Of a DNA stretch of 64,000 bases, positions 8,934 through 19,133 are shown in pieces. Position numbers and translations under genes: made by a program. Source of the stretch: Massilia sp. UMI-21 (GTDB lineage Bacteria; Pseudomonadota; Gammaproteobacteria; Burkholderiales; Burkholderiaceae_D). The DNA is taken from the NCBI GenBank assembly GCA_015277795.1, contig CP063848.1, positions 2,666,001-2,730,000 on the forward strand. The letters are read 5' to 3'. The notes below the pieces were generated by a model. That model had not been told where the DNA came from, searched no databases, and worked only from the letters and a program-made list of their open reading frames with translations. Each line of letters opens with the position of its first letter. Position 1 is the first letter of the stretch.

Positions 8934-11506
8934 TACCAATCCTCCCTGACCGCGCGTACCGGACCACCCGATAGCGCATAGCGTCCCGACACCAGCGCGG
9001 TCGCCACCGAAGCGGCGACCAGCACGCAAGCGACGCTCCCCAGCAGCGTCCAGGGCAGATGCAGTTGCATCGTCCAGTGGAAGGACTGGGGATTCACAAC
9101 ATAAACCAGGATCAGGCTGATGACCAGCCCCAGCGCGAAGCCGCAGGCCACGCCGAGCAGGGTAAGCAAGCCGCCTTCGAAGGCGAGGATGCCCAGCACC
9201 TGGCCGCGCGTGACGCCGACGTGGCGCAGCATGCCGAATTCCCTGGCGCGCGCCAGCGTCTGCGCCGAAAAGCTGGCGGCCACGCCCGACAGGCCGATCG
9301 CGATGGCGATCGCCTCCAGCAGATAGGTGACCGCGAAGCTGCGGTCGAAGATCTTCAGGCTCATGGCGCGGATCTCGCCGGCCGACATGGTCCGCAGTGC
9401 CTTGCCGAAGGGAAGGGCGCGCACGGCTTGCTCGAGCTGCTGCGCACTGCTGCCGCGGGCCGCGAACAGGGCGGCATCGGTGACCTCGGCCTCGCCGGTG
9501 ATGGCGCGGTAGTCCTGCAGGCGGATCACGACCGAACCGGCCTGGTTGGCGTAGTCGCGCCACACGCCGGCGACGAAGAAGGGCGTCCGGGCGCCGCCCA
9601 GCGGCAGCGTGATCGTGGCGCCGACCCGCGCGCCATACAGGTCGAGCAGTGCTTCCGAGACCCAGGCGGGGCGGGCGCCGGACGGGACCGGCGCACTGTC
9701 GCCGACCAGGTAGAGCAAGCGGCCCGGGTCGCGCGGGTCGATATCGCGCGCGATCACGACCACGTTCGGGCGCGATGGCAGGAGCGATACCGGGCGCGTG
9801 CGCAGGAAGTGGGCCTGGGCCACGCCCGGCAGCGCGCGCAGTGCGGTCTGCTGCTCGGGAGTGAGGAATCCGGTGTTGCCGCCGCTTGTGGTCCGGACGT
9901 ACAGGTCGGCCGGCAGGATGTGGCCCATCCAGTCGTCCACCGACACCCGGAAGCTGGCCACCATGATGCCCATCGCGACCATCAGGCTGAAGCTGGCCAG
10001 CACGCCGCCCAGCGCGATCGAGGCCTGGCCCGGCGCATTGGCCAGCCGCGCCAGGGCCAGCGTGAGCACGGGATGGACCCGGCGCCGGCGCAGCAGCGCG
10101 CGCTCCATGCGCCGGAACGATTCCGCCGCCAGGCGCGGCATCAGGCCGATGCCGCCGATCAGGAGCAGCGCGATCGAGCAGTAGCCGAGCAGCGGCAGCT
10201 CGAATAGCGGCGGGGCGAAGGCCAGCATGCCCGCCAGCGCCAGGCACGATAGCGAGGGCCATATTCGCGCCAGGCGCGCCAGCGCGGCTTCGTCGGCGCC
10301 GGACTTGATCGCCACCGCCGGGCGCGCGCGCGCCGCCTCCAGGGCCGGGACCAGGCAGCCGAGCAGCGCCACCCCCAGGCCGAGCACGAAGAACACGCCG
10401 GCGGCCAGCGGCGTGAACTGGACCTGCGGGCGGATGCCCGGGAAGTAGCCGGCGCCGAGGTCGCCGCCGAAGTAGCGCAGCGCCAGCGCGGCCAGCGCAT
10501 AGCCGCCCACGATCCCGAGCAGCGAGCCCGCCAGGCCCAGGCTGGCGCCCTCGAGCAGCACCTGGCGCAGCAGGTGGCCGCGCTCCAGCCCGAGCACGCG
10601 CAGCAGCGCGAACTGGCTGCGCCGTCGCATCACGGACAAGGCCTGGGTCGAGAACACCAGGAAGGCGCCGGTGAACAGGGCCACCAGGGCCAGCACGGTC
10701 AGGTTGACGCGGTAGGCCCGGCTCAGGTTGGCGTTGCGTTGTTCCTGGTCGCCGTCGTCCGGCTGGCGCACCGTGAAGCGGCCCGGGAAGGCGCGCTCCA
10801 GGTCCGCCGTCAGCGAGCGCCGGAAGGCCGCGCGGTCGACGCCGTCGCGCAGCTTCAGGTCGACGCGCGAGAGGCGCCCCAGTTGCCGGAAGCGCCACTG
10901 CATGGCGCCGATGTCCATCACGGCGATGCGCTGGCCGGCCCGGGCGCGCTGGACCGGGCCGGCCACGCGCAGCAGCAGCTCGCCGGTGCCGGCGCGCAGC
11001 GCCACGCTGTCGCCCGCACGCTTGCCGAGCCAGCTTTGCGCGGCCGGCGACAGGAAGATCGCGTCGTCGGCCAGCACGTCCATCAGGCGGCCTTCTTGCG
11101 GCGCGCCGGTCAGGTCGGGCGAGATGAAGCCGGCGCGGAAGGCGTCGATGCCGACGATGCGCAGCGCGCCCCGGTCGTCCGCCAGGCCGGCCGAGAGTTC
11201 CAGCACCGGCGCCGCCACCGCCACCTCTGGCAGCGCCGCCAGGCGACCGTAAACGGATTCGTCGAACAGGGGCTCGCGTCCGGCGACCTGCAGGTCGGCC
11301 TGGCCCGACAGGCTCTTGACGGCCGCCGAGAATTCGTTGAAGGCGGCGGCATTGATCAGGTGGATGGCGAAGCCCATGGCGACGCCGACCGCGATGGCGG
11401 CGATCGCCAGCAGCGCGCGCACCGGATGGGCGCGCCACTCGCCGAACAGCAGCCAGCGGGCCAGCGTGGGGAAGCGCGCAGGGGAGTCGGGCTTCAGGCC
11501 GGGCAT
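8933..11506 (-). CDS. FtsX-like ABC transporter permease (two-module)
   Basis: An 857-residue membrane protein. After the N-terminal helix (about 28-50) comes a periplasmic MacB-like domain, then three helices (about 260-400), a short second anchor, a second periplasmic domain (about 480-710) and a final three-helix FtsX block ending near residue 850. This duplicated 4+4-type layout is that of large MacB/FtsX permeases that work with a separate LolD-like ATPase. No such ATPase gene lies in this operon, which is unusual. The start ATG 11506 overlaps the end of the preceding DUF4124 gene by 13 nt, and its stop overlaps the next gene by 1 nt. Confidence 0.88.
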   Translation of the reverse strand: MPGLKPDSPARFPTLARWLLFGEWRAHPVRALLAIAAIAVGVAMGFAIHLINAAAFNEFSAAVKSLSGQADLQVAGREPLFDESVYGRLAALPEVAVAAPVLELSAGLADDRGALRIVGIDAFRAGFISPDLTGAPQEGRLMDVLADDAIFLSPAAQSWLGKRAGDSVALRAGTGELLLRVAGPVQRARAGQRIAVMDIGAMQWRFRQLGRLSRVDLKLRDGVDRAAFRRSLTADLERAFPGRFTVRQPDDGDQEQRNANLSRAYRVNLTVLALVALFTGAFLVFSTQALSVMRRRSQFALLRVLGLERGHLLRQVLLEGASLGLAGSLLGIVGGYALAALALRYFGGDLGAGYFPGIRPQVQFTPLAAGVFFVLGLGVALLGCLVPALEAARARPAVAIKSGADEAALARLARIWPSLSCLALAGMLAFAPPLFELPLLGYCSIALLLIGGIGLMPRLAAESFRRMERALLRRRRVHPVLTLALARLANAPGQASIALGGVLASFSLMVAMGIMVASFRVSVDDWMGHILPADLYVRTTSGGNTGFLTPEQQTALRALPGVAQAHFLRTRPVSLLPSRPNVVVIARDIDPRDPGRLLYLVGDSAPVPSGARPAWVSEALLDLYGARVGATITLPLGGARTPFFVAGVWRDYANQAGSVVIRLQDYRAITGEAEVTDAALFAARGSSAQQLEQAVRALPFGKALRTMSAGEIRAMSLKIFDRSFAVTYLLEAIAIAIGLSGVAASFSAQTLARAREFGMLRHVGVTRGQVLGILAFEGGLLTLLGVACGFALGLVISLILVYVVNPQSFHWTMQLHLPWTLLGSVACVLVAASVATALVSGRYALSGGPVRAVREDW

Positions 11507-11967
11507 TCCACCGCCAGCACCTCGGCCTGGCGCCTCGCCTTGGTACGTGCCCGCGCGCCGCCGTCGCCAGCGTCGCCACCACCGCGTCCTGCGCGCGCGG
11601 CGTCTTCGTCGAGCCACTTCTGCTGCAGGCGCAGCTTGTCGCAGCGGCGCTGCCGGGCGGCGGCGGCGCGCTGCGCACGTTCGTTCTCGCGCGCCTGGCG
11701 TGCGTCGCGCCGGTCCTGGTCGGTGCGCGCGTCTTCGATTTCCTGCAGCAGCGCGCGTTCGCGCTCCAGGCGCGCCACCGCCTCGGCCGGGGCCACGTCG
11801 CGCGGCTGCACCGCCAGCGGTATCGCGTGCGGGCCGCAGGGCCGGTCGTGGTAGCTGATCTTGCCGTCCTCGGTGCACTTGTAGACCGTCTGCGCCGCTG
11901 CGCTCCGGCAGGCAAGGGGGCCAAGGCCCGCGAGGCAGAGCAGGATCACGGAAATCTGTTTCAGCAT
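11494..11967 (-). CDS. DUF4124 domain protein, exported
   Basis: A 157-residue protein with a signal peptide (residues 1-25, cleavage near A-A-A-Q) followed by a DUF4124 module: V-Y-K-C-T-E-D-G-K-I-S-Y-H-D-R-P-C, with the usual two cysteines. The rest is a charged Arg/Ala-rich helical tail (about 60-150), probably a coiled coil. DUF4124 proteins are periplasmic and of unknown role. It sits 13 nt downstream of the FAD-linked dehydrogenase and overlaps the permease start, so it belongs to this operon. Confidence 0.82.
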   Translation of the reverse strand: MLKQISVILLCLAGLGPLACRSAAAQTVYKCTEDGKISYHDRPCGPHAIPLAVQPRDVAPAEAVARLERERALLQEIEDARTDQDRRDARQARENERAQRAAAARQRRCDKLRLQQKWLDEDAARAGRGGGDAGDGGARARTKARRQAEVLAVECPA

Positions 11968-11980
11968 GTTGTCTCCCTGT

Positions 11981-13397
11981 TCATAGAATTTTGCCAGGGT
12001 TCATAATGCCGAGCGGGTCCAGCGCGGCCTTGAGGGCACGCATCATGTCCAGTTCGACGGCGTCCTTGTAGCGCGCCAGTTCGTCGCGCTTGAGGGCGCC
12101 GATGCCGTGTTCGGCCGAGATCGAGCCGCGCAGGGAGGCGACGCTGTCGTGCACGATGCGGTTCACCGCGTCCTGGTGCGCCAGGAAACTGTCGTGCGCA
12201 ATGCTCTCCGGTGGCGCGATGTTGTAGTGCAAATTGCCATCGCCCAGATGCCCGAAGCACACGACCTGGCAGCCGGGGAAAGCCGCCTGCAGCGCCGCAT
12301 CGGTGCGCTCGATGAATTCGGGAATGTGCGAAACCGGCAGCGAGATGTCGTGCTTGATGTTCTTGCCGGCCGCGGCCTGCGCCAGCGGAATGTGCTCGCG
12401 CAATTTCCACAGGCCGATCGACTGGCTTGCGGAGCTGGCCAGCACGGCGTCGAGCGCGATGCCGGCGTCCAGCGCCGCGCCAATGGCGGACTCGACCAGG
12501 TCGGCGGCATGGTCTTCGGATTCATTGCTCGACACTTCGATCAGCGCATACTGGGGGTAGCGCGCGGCAAACGGGCGCGGCACCTCGGGAAAGTGGCTGT
12601 TGACCAGGCGCAGGCAGAAGTCGGACATCAGCTCGAAGCCGGTGAGGGCCGCGCCGCAGCGCTCCTGCATCAGCCCCAGCAGCGCCAGCGCGCCCTGCGG
12701 CGAGTCCAGCGCCGCCAGCGCGGTCAGGACCGCCCTGGGCTGCGGGTAGAGCTGGAGCACGGCGGCGGTGATGACCCCGAGCGTGCCTTCGGCGCCGATG
12801 AACAGCTCGCGCAGGGCGTAGCCCGTGTTGTCCTTGCGCAGCCCGCGCAAGCCGTCCCACAGCTTGCCCTGGGCGGTCACCACTTCCAGGCCCAGGCAAA
12901 GCTCGCGTGCGTTTCCGTAGCGCAGCACGGCGGTGCCGCCGGCATTGCTGGCGAGATTGCCGCCAATGGTGCAACTGCCCTCGCTGGCCAGCGCGAGCGG
13001 GAACAGCATGCCGGCTTCCAGGGCCGCCTGCTGGACGTCGGCCAGGATGCAGCCGGCGTCGACGGTCATGGTGCGGTTGGCGGGATCGATCTGGCGGATG
13101 CGGTTCAGGCGCCGCAGCGACAGCACGACGGCGGCGCCGCTGGCATCCGGCACGCTGCCGAGCACCAGGCCGGTGCGGCCGCCCTGCGGCACGATGGGCA
13201 CGCGCGCCGCGGCGCAGGCCTCGACCACGCGCGCCACTTCCGGCGCGTCGGCGGGCAGCACCACGGCGCGCGCGCGCCCGGTGAAGCGGCCGCGCCAGTC
13301 GGTAAGAAAGGGCGCCATCTCGGCGCCGTCCGTGACCAGGTGGCCCGGCCCGACGATGGCGCCGAGCCGGGCCAGCAGGTCGCCGGAGGACGGCAGC

Positions 13398-13405
<8 letters not shown>
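11981..13405 (-). CDS. FAD-linked 2-hydroxyacid dehydrogenase (GlcD / D-lactate dehydrogenase family)
   Basis: Oxidises a D-2-hydroxy acid to the 2-oxo acid using FAD. The 474-residue protein has the PCMH FAD domain in its first half (V-P-I-V-P-Q-G-G-R-T-G-L and the G-G-N-L-A-S-N-A-G-G-T loop) and a FAD-oxidase C domain with H-L-G-D-G-N-L-H-Y-N and the C-terminal E-H-G-I-G-x-x-K motif. D-lactate, glycolate and D-2-hydroxyglutarate are all possible substrates; the absence of glcE/glcF neighbours argues against glycolate oxidase. The start ATG 13405 overlaps the preceding DUF2069 gene by 8 nt. Confidence 0.88.
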
Positions 13406-14428
<1,023 letters not shown>

Positions 14429-14469
14429 TCAAATGACATGCCCTTTGATGGGGCGAATCGTACTCTCGC

Positions 14470-15879
14470 ATGCTCTCCAGAACCGTACATTCCCTGTCGC
14501 GCAGTGCGGGCGACATGCTGGCTACCGGCGTGGACCGCGCCCGCGGCCTGACGCCGGACGAAGCCGGCGATCTGCTGCGCTTCGCGCGCCGCCGCCTGCG
14601 CGAGGTCAGGCTGCCGCAGGTGGCGGGCAGCCTGACCTTCACCACGACCCTGGCCGTGGTGCCCTTGCTGACCATCGTGCTGGCGGTCCTGACCGTCTTT
14701 CCGGTGTTCGACCAGCTGCGCACGACGCTCGACATCTGGTTCGTGCAGACCCTGATGCCGAAGGCCATCGCCAATACGATCAGCGCCAACCTGAACCAGT
14801 TCGCCAGCAAGGCCAAGGGCTTGTCGGCACTGGGCGGCGTGGTGCTCTTGATGACCACCACCACCATGATGGTCATGATCGAGCGCGCCTTCAACCAGAT
14901 CTGGGGCGTGCGCCGCCCACGCCCCTGGGCGCAGCGGGTACTGGTCTACTGGGCCCTGATCACGCTCGGGCCGATCCTGTTCGGCCTGTCGCTCAGCGCC
15001 ACCACCGAACTGTTCAGCGCCACCGGCGGCCTGGCCGAATCGCTGCCCTTCTTCGGCGCGCTGTTCTACACGCTGGTGTCGGTCGCGCTGACCACGGGCG
15101 CCTATACCATGCTCTACATGGCGGTGCCGAACCGCCGCGTCCACTGGCGCGACGCGCTGTGGGGCGGAATGGCGGCGGCGGTCGCCTTCGAGATCGCCAA
15201 ACGCGGCTTCGCCCTGTACATCCGCCAGTTCCCGACCTACTCCATGATCTACGGGGCCCTGGCCGCGCTGCCGCTGTTCCTGCTCTGGACCTACCTGTCC
15301 TGGCTGATCACGCTGATGGGCGCCGTGCTGACCGCCGCGCTGCCGGTGGTGAAGTACGAGCGCTGGAAGCACCAGCCGACGCCGGGCAGCGCGTTCGTGG
15401 ATGCGATGGGGGTGCTGAAGGTGCTGCATGACAGCATGCAGCTGACCGGGTCGGCCCTGGTCCCCTCGGCGGCGATCCAGGCGCATACGCGCATCGGCCA
15501 TGACGAAATGACGATGCTGCTCGAGAAAATGGTGGCGGCCGGCTGGGCGGGGATGGTGCAGGATGAGCTGCCGGCGCGGGCGCGTTGGGGCCGTGGCGGG
15601 CGCGGCAGCGGGGAGAACTGGGTGCTGCTGGCCGATCCCGGCAGGCTCACACTGGCCGACGTGTACCGCTTGTTCGTGTTCGATGCCGGCGCGGCCGGCG
15701 AGGCGGCGCCGGCCACCCCGCTCGCGCTCGACGCCGCGACGCTGGCGCGGCAGGTCGAAGCCGCCGTCGAAGGCGGGCTGGGGCAGACCCTGGCCGAGCA
15801 TTTCGCCAGCGCTGCGTCGACCCGGGCAATGGAATCGGGTCACGACCGCGAGGCGGCGCCCGGGACTGCGCCGCGTTGA
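14470..15879 (+). CDS. YihY/virulence factor BrkB family membrane protein
   Basis: A 469-residue inner-membrane protein. It has six transmembrane helices (roughly 48-72, 115-140, 155-180, 195-220, 225-250 and 255-285) with the family's conserved T-F-T-T-T-L-A-V-V-P-L start, F-N-x-I-W and Y-G-A-L-A-A-L-P-L-F-L-L-W motifs. A cytoplasmic C-terminal extension of about 170 residues resembles a winged-helix region, as in many Burkholderiales members. The family was once called ribonuclease BN, a name now known to be wrong; its function is unclear. Divergent from wrbA. Confidence 0.88.
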   Translation: MLSRTVHSLSRSAGDMLATGVDRARGLTPDEAGDLLRFARRRLREVRLPQVAGSLTFTTTLAVVPLLTIVLAVLTVFPVFDQLRTTLDIWFVQTLMPKAIANTISANLNQFASKAKGLSALGGVVLLMTTTTMMVMIERAFNQIWGVRRPRPWAQRVLVYWALITLGPILFGLSLSATTELFSATGGLAESLPFFGALFYTLVSVALTTGAYTMLYMAVPNRRVHWRDALWGGMAAAVAFEIAKRGFALYIRQFPTYSMIYGALAALPLFLLWTYLSWLITLMGAVLTAALPVVKYERWKHQPTPGSAFVDAMGVLKVLHDSMQLTGSALVPSAAIQAHTRIGHDEMTMLLEKMVAAGWAGMVQDELPARARWGRGGRGSGENWVLLADPGRLTLADVYRLFVFDAGAAGEAAPATPLALDAATLARQVEAAVEGGLGQTLAEHFASAASTRAMESGHDREAAPGTAPR

Positions 15880-15888
15880 GAGCCGGTC

Positions 15889-16194
15889 TTACCAGCTGAG
15901 CTTGCCGGTCAGCATCTGCCAGTACATGATCCAGTCGGCGCGGAACGACCACCAGGGCCGGGAGAACGAGGTCGGCCTGTTCTTCTCGTAGAAAAAGTGC
16001 CCGATCCAGGCGCCGCCGTAGCCGCTGACGAGGGCGAACAGCAGCCACCAGGCGTTCAGGCTGTCGATGTACTGGGCGATCGCCGCGATCGCCGACGAGG
16101 TGCCGATGAAGTGCGCGCGGCGGCAGCGCCGGTCGGCGTGCTGGGACAGGTAGTAGGGATAGAACTCCGCGAAGCTGGCGAACCGGGTCGTCAT
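15889..16194 (-). CDS. Mpo1-like (DUF962) membrane protein
   Basis: A 101-residue protein with two hydrophobic segments (about 28-42 and 48-66), the H-x-x-G-T motif (H-F-I-G-T, about 28-32) and an H-F-F-Y-E-K-N-R-P motif. These match DUF962/Mpo1-like proteins, whose yeast member is an iron-dependent dioxygenase that shortens 2-hydroxy fatty acids. That chemistry has not been shown for this one. Its ATG overlaps the end of the hydrolase gene (ATGA), so the two are co-translated. Confidence 0.85.
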   Translation of the reverse strand: MTTRFASFAEFYPYYLSQHADRRCRRAHFIGTSSAIAAIAQYIDSLNAWWLLFALVSGYGGAWIGHFFYEKNRPTSFSRPWWSFRADWIMYWQMLTGKLSW

Positions 16195-17024
16195 GGCGTC
16201 TCCTGGACGGCCGGATGGGGAATCGATGCGGCGAAGGCGGCAAGGGCGTCCAGCACCGCGTCGGGCGCCTCGGCCATCATCTGGTGGCCGGCGTCGACGT
16301 GGACGATCTCGGCATGCCCGATGGCGCCCTGCAGCAGTTTCGTCGAACGGGGCGGCGTCATCATGTCGTGCCTGCCGAGCACGAACAGGGTGGGGCAGCG
16401 CACCGCGCGCGCGGCCACTTCGCCGTTCGCATAGCTGTTGCAGGCGGTGAAGTCGGTGTGGAACAGCTGCGCCGGGTTGCGCGCCGAAATCCGTTGCATC
16501 AGGCGCCGCGCGCCGCCCATCACCGAAAAGCCCGGGCCGGGGCAGGAGGGCTTGTGCGCGATCGAGGAGTGCGACCAGATGTTGACCATGTCGATCGCGG
16601 CCTGTTCGTCGCTGCGCGCGGTCTCGAGCAGGGCGTCCGACACCTTCATCGGGTAGGTGGTGCCGAGCAGGGCCAGGCCGGCGACCGTGTCGGGGGCGCG
16701 CCGGCTGGCCTCGAGCGCGATCAGCGACCCCATGCTGTGGCCGGCCAGGACGGCATGGCGCACGCCGGCCGCCGCCAGCACCGCCAGGACCCAGTCCGCC
16801 ATCTCTTCCACGCTGGCCAGGGCCGGGCCGCCGCTGCGTCCATGACCGGGCAGGTCGAGCGCCAGCACGGCGTGGCCGTGGTGCGCCAGGTAGCGGCTTT
16901 GCAGGGCCCAGACCGAATGGTCGTTCTGCGCGCCATGGATCAGCACGATCGCCGGCAGGCGCGGGTCGACGCGCTTGCCGCCGGTGTAGGCGTAGGCGCT
17001 GTCGCCGTTGATAGTGAACTGCAT
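16191..17024 (-). CDS. Alpha/beta hydrolase
   Basis: A 277-residue alpha/beta-hydrolase fold protein. The oxyanion strand reads I-V-L-I-H-G, the nucleophile is Ser97 in A-G-H-S-M-G-S, and the catalytic His is in V-D-A-G-H-Q-M-M near residue 250. The L-D-L-P-G-H-G-R-S-G segment is typical of esterases, lactonases and haloperoxidase-like members, so the substrate is open. It starts 1 nt after the MetY-like stop with a good AGGAG site inside that gene, and overlaps the following Mpo1-like gene. Confidence 0.88.
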   Translation of the reverse strand: MQFTINGDSAYAYTGGKRVDPRLPAIVLIHGAQNDHSVWALQSRYLAHHGHAVLALDLPGHGRSGGPALASVEEMADWVLAVLAAAGVRHAVLAGHSMGSLIALEASRRAPDTVAGLALLGTTYPMKVSDALLETARSDEQAAIDMVNIWSHSSIAHKPSCPGPGFSVMGGARRLMQRISARNPAQLFHTDFTACNSYANGEVAARAVRCPTLFVLGRHDMMTPPRSTKLLQGAIGHAEIVHVDAGHQMMAEAPDAVLDALAAFAASIPHPAVQETP

Positions 17025-17025
17025 C

Positions 17026-18336
17026 TCAGGCTCCTTTCAGGGCAATCTTGAGCCCGCGCTTCAGGTCGTCGATCAGGTCGTCCGGATCCTCCAGTCCGAC
17101 CGACAGGCGCATCGTTCCTTCGCCGATGCCGGACGCGGCCAGCTGCTCGGCGGGCACGCGGAAATGCGTCGTCGAGGCCGGATGGATCACCAGCGACTTC
17201 GCATCGCCCACGTTGGCCAGGTGCGAGAACACCTGCAGGCTGTCGGCGAAGCGGCGGCCGGCGGCGCGGTCGCCCTTCAGGGTAAAGGTGAACACGGCGC
17301 CGCAGCCCTTCGGCAGCAGTGCGCGCGCGAGCAGGTGGTCGGGGTGCGTGTCGAGTTCGGGATAGGACACCGATTCGACCGCCGGGTGCGCCACCAGGAA
17401 GTCGACCACGCGCCGGGTGTTGGCGACATGGCGCTCCATGCGCAGGCCGAGGGTCTCGATGCCCTGCAGGATGGCGAAGGCATTGTGCGGGCTCATCGCC
17501 GCGCCGAAATCGCGCAGGCCTTCGCGGCGCGCGCGCAGCGCGAACGGGGCCACGGTCGACTCTTCGGCGAACACCATGCCGTGGAAGCCCTCGTAGGGCT
17601 CGCACAGTTCCGGGAAGCGGCCGCTGCGCGCGTGCGCGGCGTCCCAGTCGAAGGTGCCGCCGTCGACCAGCAGGCCGCCGATCGCGGTGCCGTGACCGCA
17701 CAGGAACTTGGTGGCCGAGTGGAACAGCAGGTCGGCGCCGAGATCGAAGGGGCGCTGCAGCCAGGGTGTGGTGAAGGTGGCGTCGACCATCAGCGGCAGG
17801 TCGTGCTCGTGCGCGAGGGCGGCGATGCGCGGGATATCCAGGACGTCCAGGCCCGGGTTGCCGAGGGTCTCGCCGAACAGCAGCTTGGTGTTCGGGCGGA
17901 TCGCGGCGCGCCAGGCGTCGAGCTCGCGCGGGTTGACGAACGTGGTCTCGATGCCGAAGCGGCTCAGGGTGTAGTGCAGCAGGTTGTGGGCGCCGCCGTA
18001 CAGCGCGCTGGAGGCGACGATGTGGCTGCCCGCGCCGGCGATGGTGGCCAGGCCCAGGTGCATCGCGGCCTGGCCGCTGGCGGTGGCGATGCCCGCCACC
18101 CCGCCTTCCAGCGCGGCGATGCGCTCCTCCAGCACCGCGTTGGTCGGATTCGAGATGCGCGAATAGACGTGGCCGGCGCGCTCCATGTTGAACAGCGCCG
18201 CCGCATGGTCCGAATCGCGGAACGCGAACGAGGAGGTGAAATGGATCGGCGTGGCGCGTGCGCCGGTGGCCGGGTCGGGGGCGCTGCCGGCGTGCAGGGC
18301 CAGTGTGTCGAAGCCGGGATAGTGTGGACCGCTCAT
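17026..18336 (-). CDS. metY: O-acetylhomoserine sulfhydrylase-like PLP enzyme
   Basis: A Cys/Met-metabolism PLP enzyme. The closest pattern is O-acetylhomoserine (thiol)-lyase, which makes homocysteine from O-acetylhomoserine and sulfide. The 436-residue length fits that group. The PLP lysine is Lys210 in H-S-A-T-K-F-L-C-G-H-G, and Y-S-R-I-S-N-P-T (58-65) and the A-S-G-Q-A-A phosphate loop are intact. Cystathionine gamma-synthase or methionine gamma-lyase activity cannot be excluded. Start ATG 18336 has a purine-rich AAGAAG just upstream; longer in-frame starts add unconserved residues. It heads a three-gene unit with the hydrolase and the Mpo1-like gene. Confidence 0.82.
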   Translation of the reverse strand: MSGPHYPGFDTLALHAGSAPDPATGARATPIHFTSSFAFRDSDHAAALFNMERAGHVYSRISNPTNAVLEERIAALEGGVAGIATASGQAAMHLGLATIAGAGSHIVASSALYGGAHNLLHYTLSRFGIETTFVNPRELDAWRAAIRPNTKLLFGETLGNPGLDVLDIPRIAALAHEHDLPLMVDATFTTPWLQRPFDLGADLLFHSATKFLCGHGTAIGGLLVDGGTFDWDAAHARSGRFPELCEPYEGFHGMVFAEESTVAPFALRARREGLRDFGAAMSPHNAFAILQGIETLGLRMERHVANTRRVVDFLVAHPAVESVSYPELDTHPDHLLARALLPKGCGAVFTFTLKGDRAAGRRFADSLQVFSHLANVGDAKSLVIHPASTTHFRVPAEQLAASGIGEGTMRLSVGLEDPDDLIDDLKRGLKIALKGA

Positions 18337-18602
18337 CTTCTTGACTGCTTCACGAAATGCGCCATGCGGGCGCGATGGCCGCGATCCTAGCATTAATTCG
18401 GGCGCTGTCACCAAGGAGGGGCTCAGCAGTTCAGGCCTCATCCATCGTTAACGCGGACAGCGCCTCAATTTATGCTTTCGCAACATTGCGCCGCACGGGA
18501 TGGGGGCAATGCTGGATTTTTTGCCGGGCATCGGCTACAGTCGGCGTTATGCGTTATACAAATATTGCTGCACTCACAAACCAACCGGACGGGGTGGCCA
18601 CC

Positions 18603-19055
18603 ATGAAAGTCTCCGAGATCCTGCAGGTGAAGGGCGAAATCCTCTATACCGTCACGCCGGACATGCCCCTGCTACAGGCGGCTGCGACCATGGCGGAAAA
18701 GGACATCGGCTCGCTGGTCGTCATGGAATACGGCGACCTGGTCGGCATGCTGACCTTCCGCGAAGTGATCAAGGAACTGCATGCCCAGGGCGGGGCGCTC
18801 GGCAACGGCACCGTGCGCAAGGTCATGGACGACAGCCCGATCACGGTCACCCCGGACACCGAAGTCAACGAGGTGCGCCGCATCATGCTGGAAAAGCATG
18901 CACGCTACCTGCCGGTGATGAATGCCCGCACCCTGCTGGGCGTGATCTCGTTCTACGACGTGGCCAAGGCGGTGCTCGAAGCGCAGAGCTTCGAGAACCG
19001 GATGCTGAAAGCGTATATCCGCGACTGGCCGGCCGAGCAGGTCGCCGAAGACTGA
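18603..19055 (+). CDS. CBS-domain protein (paired CBS)
   Basis: A 150-residue protein made almost wholly of two CBS repeats (about 8-65 and 73-130). Signature pieces are D-I-G-S-L-V-V-M-E-Y-G-D-L-V-G-M-L-T-F-R-E and Y-L-P-V-M-N-A-R-T-L-L-G-V-I-S-F-Y-D. Such stand-alone pairs bind adenosine nucleotides and regulate partners, but the partner is unknown here. I chose ATG 18603, where the repeat begins, over an upstream in-frame ATG. The 266-nt gap before it must hold promoters for this gene and the divergent metY; I see no convincing hexamer pair. Confidence 0.85.
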   Translation: MKVSEILQVKGEILYTVTPDMPLLQAAATMAEKDIGSLVVMEYGDLVGMLTFREVIKELHAQGGALGNGTVRKVMDDSPITVTPDTEVNEVRRIMLEKHARYLPVMNARTLLGVISFYDVAKAVLEAQSFENRMLKAYIRDWPAEQVAED

Positions 19056-19066
19056 TCGGGCAGGGG

Positions 19067-19095
19067 GGGCGCGCAGCCGGCAAAGCCGGCCGCCC
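19067..19095. repeat. GC-rich hairpin, possible intergenic repeat copy A
   Basis: Just after the CBS stop codon lies a stem GCCGGC-AAA-GCCGGC within a GGGCGCGCA...CGCCC context. A closely related sequence (GGGGCGCG, T/C, AGCCGGC, short loop, GCCG) follows the malate synthase gene at 32510-32541. Both are preceded by GGCAGGG and sit right after a stop codon. It may be a terminator-like hairpin or a dispersed palindromic repeat. Confidence 0.4.
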
Positions 19096-19133
19096 TCGGC
19101 CTGGATCGCGCCGCGCGGATCACGCCGCCCGGT

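Noticed and set aside
7833..11924. A single 1,363-codon minus-strand frame spanning three genes
   Set aside because: Only its last part (the AttH-like protein from 8933) has real motifs. The rest is a shadow of the FtsX-type permease, which is read in another frame with transmembrane pattern and family features.
18337..18602. A SAM riboswitch ahead of the MetY-like gene
   Set aside because: I could not find the paired stems and conserved core of any SAM riboswitch class in this gap, so no claim is made.
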